This document shows, piece after piece, positions 60,270-64,000 of a stretch of DNA of 64,000 bases. Location of the stretch: contig MQUF01000005.1 of NCBI GenBank assembly GCA_001914235.1, positions 176,001 through 240,000 of the forward strand, written 5' to 3'. Origin of the DNA: Desulfobulbaceae bacterium DB1 (GTDB taxonomy: Bacteria > Desulfobacterota > Desulfobulbia > Desulfobulbales > SURF-16). Numbering within the stretch: position 1 is the first letter of the stretch; every line of letters begins with the position of its first letter. The translations under genes and the position numbers were made by a program. Under the pieces are notes generated by a model. The model ran no database searches. It worked only from the letters and a program-made list of their open reading frames with translations, and was not told where the DNA came from.

Positions 60270-61970
60270 ATGTCTATTTTTGATTTGACCATACGCAAAA
60301 AAGTCATTTTCTTTTTTCTCCTGCTGCTGTTTTCCTTCCTTGTTTTCCATATGTGGAATGCGATGCGGGCCGACGAAAGGTCGGCGGAAGGCATGATCGT
60401 CCTGGCCGACTTGTTTGAACGGATAAGCGAGGCGCAGCTCAATATCATCGAGGCCGGCGGCCTTGCCGGCAAAATATACCTGTCGCCCAAAGAGGCAAGC
60501 CGCATTGAAGCGGAAGTTGAACGCCTGCGGCAGGAGTTTGTCGACGGAGGCCATCGTATCGCGAATTTTTCCCTGTCGCGGGGCACGGAGCAGGTCGGTC
60601 GTTTTGTTGAACATGGCAGCCGGTTTTATCAGGAGCTGAAGGGCTTGCTGCCGTTAAAAAAAAAGATGATGGAAACTTGTGTTTCTTCTGATGGCATTTT
60701 GAAGCCGGTATATGAAATTATTCAGGAACGTCGGCTGATCCATTATAAATTCGTTAACCAGCTCGCGGCAAATGTCAGGAAGGGGGAAAGATTTTTTGAG
60801 GCAGGTGAATACAGCAAATGCAGTTTCTCTCCTTGGGTGGATGCGCATGCGCAAACCCTGGATCCGGTTTTGCAAAAAATGTTGCGAGCAGTTGAACCCT
60901 TGCATCAAGAACTGCATGATATAGCTGCCAAGGCAGATCAGCTTGTCGTAGAAGGACAGGGTGAGTCGGCAAAAAAAATGATGGACAGGGCATTCGTTAC
61001 TCTGAGCCTGTTGGATGGGAGATTACATGATATTACAGAATACGCGGATGAAAAATACCGGAAAGCCCTGTCGGATTTTCTGGCCCAGAAAGAAAAGACG
61101 ATGGGCCTGCATGGTGAAACTCTTGAAATTCTTTTCGGCTGGAAGGCATATCTGAAAAATACCGTATTGCCCGATGCGGAGAGCGCGATGCATTCCTCTT
61201 TTGCCTGGAGTCGTTTGCTTCTCGTCGTCGTGGCGGTACTGGCCATCCTCCTGGCTTTGGCCATTTGTTTTTTAACTGCCAGAAAAACGGCTTTATCGTT
61301 CAGGGCGACCCAGGAATCGAATGAGACCATTCGCTCAAGTCTGGAGAAGCAGCAGCAACTTATTTATAACCTGGAACAGGAAATTGAGCGGCGCAAGAAT
61401 GTCGAGGCGGAGCTTCAGGCGGCGAATCAGGAACTTGAAGACATGGCGGTGACGGATGGATTGACCGGGCTCTATAATCATCGTTTCATGAAGCAGTTTC
61501 TGCACATGGAGCACAACCGGGCCATCCGGCATCAGCACGATCTGTCGGTGATCATGATTGATATTGATTTTTTTAAAAAGGTCAATGATGCCTATGGCCA
61601 TGGTTGTGGAGATGTGGTGCTGCTCGGCATCGGTGAAATTCTCCAGCAGCGCGTCCGTTCGACGGACATGATCGCCCGTTTTGATGTGGATCAGGCGGTG
61701 GTGGCCCGTTACGGCGGAGAGGAAATGGCGATTATCCTGCCGGAAACACCGCTGGAGGGCGCGGTTGGCCTGGCGGAGGATCTGCGCCGGATGATAGAAA
61801 ATTATACCTTTCACTGCGAAGAGGTGCAAATGAACGTTACGGTCAGTATCGGTGTGGCCGCCAGCACCAAGGCAAAGGATGAGACATGGAGTGCGCTGCT
61901 CGGACGGGCTGATGCCGCGCTTTACCGGGCCAAAAACGGTGGAAGAAACCGCGTGGAGCAAATCGTCTGA
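60270..61970 (+). CDS. Membrane diguanylate cyclase with CZB-like sensor and altered GGDEF
   Basis: A 566-residue protein. Helix 1 (about 11-27), a periplasmic sensor (28-312), helix 2 (about 313-336), a coiled coil (about 345-392) and a GGDEF domain (about 393-562) follow. The sensor contains a CZB-like set H158, C184-x4-W189, H212 and H216, as in zinc-sensing DgcZ, though there the domain is cytoplasmic. The catalytic signature is GGEEM (482-486) instead of GG(D/E)EF. Ten extra residues (FDVDQAVVAR) sit between the inhibitory-site RSTD and the signature, duplicating an AR-aromatic motif. Activity and product inhibition are therefore uncertain. larB begins three bases after the stop. Confidence 0.88.
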   Translation: MSIFDLTIRKKVIFFFLLLLFSFLVFHMWNAMRADERSAEGMIVLADLFERISEAQLNIIEAGGLAGKIYLSPKEASRIEAEVERLRQEFVDGGHRIANFSLSRGTEQVGRFVEHGSRFYQELKGLLPLKKKMMETCVSSDGILKPVYEIIQERRLIHYKFVNQLAANVRKGERFFEAGEYSKCSFSPWVDAHAQTLDPVLQKMLRAVEPLHQELHDIAAKADQLVVEGQGESAKKMMDRAFVTLSLLDGRLHDITEYADEKYRKALSDFLAQKEKTMGLHGETLEILFGWKAYLKNTVLPDAESAMHSSFAWSRLLLVVVAVLAILLALAICFLTARKTALSFRATQESNETIRSSLEKQQQLIYNLEQEIERRKNVEAELQAANQELEDMAVTDGLTGLYNHRFMKQFLHMEHNRAIRHQHDLSVIMIDIDFFKKVNDAYGHGCGDVVLLGIGEILQQRVRSTDMIARFDVDQAVVARYGGEEMAIILPETPLEGAVGLAEDLRRMIENYTFHCEEVQMNVTVSIGVAASTKAKDETWSALLGRADAALYRAKNGGRNRVEQIV

Positions 61971-61973
61971 ACT

Positions 61974-62735
61974 ATGGAAAAAAAAGCCCTTGTGCAATTG
62001 CTGAAGCAGGTGAAAGAGGGGCGCTGTCCGGTCGATGATGCCCTGGTAGCCATACAGCGGATGGATTCGGAAGATCTGGGTTTTGCCTGTCTTGACCACC
62101 ATCGGCCCTTGCGGACCGGCATCCCGGAAGTTGTGTTCGGGGAAAATAAAAGCCCTGAGCAGATAAAAAAAATTTTTACCGGAATGCTCTTGCGAGACGG
62201 TGCCGTCATGGCGACCCGGGTCAGCGCCGAGAAGGCTGCTGAGGTTTGCCGCGACATCCCTGATGCCGTTTATCATGAGGAAGCCCGCATGCTGGTGGCG
62301 AGAAAAGAAGAGATGCGTGAAGGACATTTGTTTGTGGCGGTCGTTGCCGCGGGCACATCCGATATTCCCGTGGCCGAAGAGGCGAGGGTTACCCTGCAAA
62401 GTCTCGGCTACGCAGTGACCCCTGTTTATGATGTGGGAGTGGCTGGTATTCACCGCCTCTATTCGCGGATGGATGTGCTGTCCGCCGCTTCGGTGCTGAT
62501 TGTCGTGGCGGGTATGGAGGGGGCGTTGCCGAGCGTGGTTGCCGGGCTGGTCGACATCCCTGTTGTCGCCGTGCCGACCAGTGTCGGCTATGGCAGCGGA
62601 TTCGGCGGTATTGCCGCTCTGCTCGGCATGTTGAACAGCTGCGCGCCGGGGATGGCGGTGGTCAATATTGATAATGGTTTTGGCGCGGCCTGCATGGCGG
62701 CGTTGATAGTTCGCGGTATGAAAAGGTTGACTTAG
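61974..62735 (+). CDS. larB: Nickel-pincer cofactor biosynthesis protein LarB
   Basis: LarB carboxylates and hydrolyses nicotinic acid adenine dinucleotide, the first step toward the nickel-pincer nucleotide of lactate racemase and related enzymes. The 253-residue protein ends in a PurE-like domain (VVAAGTSDIPVAEEA, YDVGVAGIHRL, VVAGMEGALPSVVAGL, VPTSVGYG). LarC and LarE are not in the window. The gene is three bases from the diguanylate cyclase, so they share a transcript without an obvious functional link. Confidence 0.93.
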   Translation: MEKKALVQLLKQVKEGRCPVDDALVAIQRMDSEDLGFACLDHHRPLRTGIPEVVFGENKSPEQIKKIFTGMLLRDGAVMATRVSAEKAAEVCRDIPDAVYHEEARMLVARKEEMREGHLFVAVVAAGTSDIPVAEEARVTLQSLGYAVTPVYDVGVAGIHRLYSRMDVLSAASVLIVVAGMEGALPSVVAGLVDIPVVAVPTSVGYGSGFGGIAALLGMLNSCAPGMAVVNIDNGFGAACMAALIVRGMKRLT

Positions 62736-62809
62736 CAGTGCGGATGGTAGATTTTTTTGAGTGATATCAATATATTGCCCTTTTTGTTTAAATAAAAATA
62801 AAAAGAATA

Positions 62810-62838
62810 TTGACAAGGGGAGGGGCATCAAGTAGTTT
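62810..62838 (+). promoter_or_regulatory. rrn promoter P1
   Basis: TTGACA (62810-62815), 17-base spacer, TAGTTT (62833-62838). The -35 box is perfect. An AT-rich stretch (62780-62809) upstream could serve as an UP element. Confidence 0.75.
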
Positions 62839-62905
62839 GTCGGTCTTTCGGCGGCCGGCAAGCGCAAGCGGATGCGGGTCGGGAAAAAAAGAAGTAAAAA
62901 AGATG

Positions 62906-62934
62906 TTGACAGTCTCCGGTGATCTGGGTAGTAT
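62906..62934 (+). promoter_or_regulatory. rrn promoter P2
   Basis: TTGACA (62906-62911), 17-base spacer, TAGTAT (62929-62934). The geometry is the same as P1, 96 bases further on, with an A-rich stretch (62882-62903) just upstream. Confidence 0.78.
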
Positions 62935-63102
62935 GTGCGGATCGCCTCACGAAAAAGGGGGCTGTTTAAAAGGGTGTAAGTCCTTGCCGATCTTTGAAAA
63001 CTGAATAGCAAACTATATGGGCCTCGCTGTCTTGAGAGAGACAGCAACGTTTAATTATTTGAGTAGAACAAAAGTCGGATGTAAGTCTGACTCTAGGATA
63101 TC

Positions 63103-64000
<898 letters not shown>

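Larger units (their letters stand above)
62736..63102 (+). promoter_or_regulatory. rRNA operon promoter and leader region
   Basis: Two promoters (62810-62838 and 62906-62934) are followed by a leader of about 165 bases. The leader has a boxA-like antitermination sequence TCTTTGAAAA (62991-63000) and a small hairpin GCTGTCT/AGACAGC (63026-63045). No gene lies here. Confidence 0.8.

Noticed and set aside
61335..63047. 570-codon minus-strand frame opposite the cyclase, larB and rRNA leader
   Set aside because: It runs through three real features of the other strand and across the rrn promoters; composition is not protein-like.

Overview
The window ends in the first ~900 bases of a 16S rRNA gene. 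That gene, the protein types and the dense two-component signalling point to a Gram-negative deltaproteobacterium (Desulfobacterota), most likely in the Desulfobulbales. The clues are a Desulfovibrio-type metal-binding adenylate kinase lid, a divergent fused acetyl-CoA carboxylase, two FapA/DUF342 proteins and abundant small intergenic palindromes. The genus cannot be fixed from this sequence alone.

Region by region. 1-4.7 kb: end of ptsI, then thiL-uvrB-lysophospholipid acyltransferase, overlapping and on the plus strand. 4.8-8.5 kb: adk, a K+ channel with an RCK domain and a DUF342 protein. 8.6-16.9 kb, minus strand: housekeeping genes corC-lnt-prfB (with a programmed +1 frameshift), a GlcF/LutA-like Fe-S protein, a DsbA-like oxidoreductase, phoH-ybeY and pdxJ. 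This splits the ybeZ-ybeY-ybeX-lnt group known from E. coli. 17.3-23.7 kb: an unusual acetyl-CoA carboxylase operon (divergent AccC, AccA-AccD fusion, two-part biotin carrier, biotin ligase), then a glycosyltransferase. 23.9 kb: fbp.

24.9-44.4 kb is a signalling island. It holds five histidine kinases (two with an N-terminal receiver, one with a C-terminal receiver), a NarL-type regulator, a diguanylate cyclase, two KPWN-type receiver proteins, an HDOD protein, a 727-residue FapA-like protein and a chemoreceptor with two zinc-binding CZB domains. Five of these proteins share a PAS domain with a conserved cysteine cluster.

44.5-52.7 kb: glnS, gltX, a substrate-binding lipoprotein, era and an RNase II/R-family exonuclease. 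52.6-54.4 kb is a small accessory patch: an RTX fragment, wreckage of MntA/HepT and HicA toxin-antitoxin genes, and an intact vapBC pair. vapBC is bracketed by 46-bp direct repeats, one of which carries the likely vapBC promoter. 54.4-60.0 kb is housekeeping again (zinc-ribbon protein, pyrE, DUF4438, ychF, dciA-like, dtd, rsmE, prmA). 60.3-62.7 kb: a membrane diguanylate cyclase with a CZB-like sensor and an altered GGDEF motif, then larB. 62.8 kb to the end: two tandem rRNA promoters, a leader with boxA, and 16S rRNA.

Intergenic space is full of palindromes. Three full copies of one element are each exactly 135 bp although their centres differ. In three places elsewhere or in this family, repeat sequence supplies the stop codon of the adjacent gene. 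No tRNA gene, CRISPR array, prophage or intact insertion sequence was seen.
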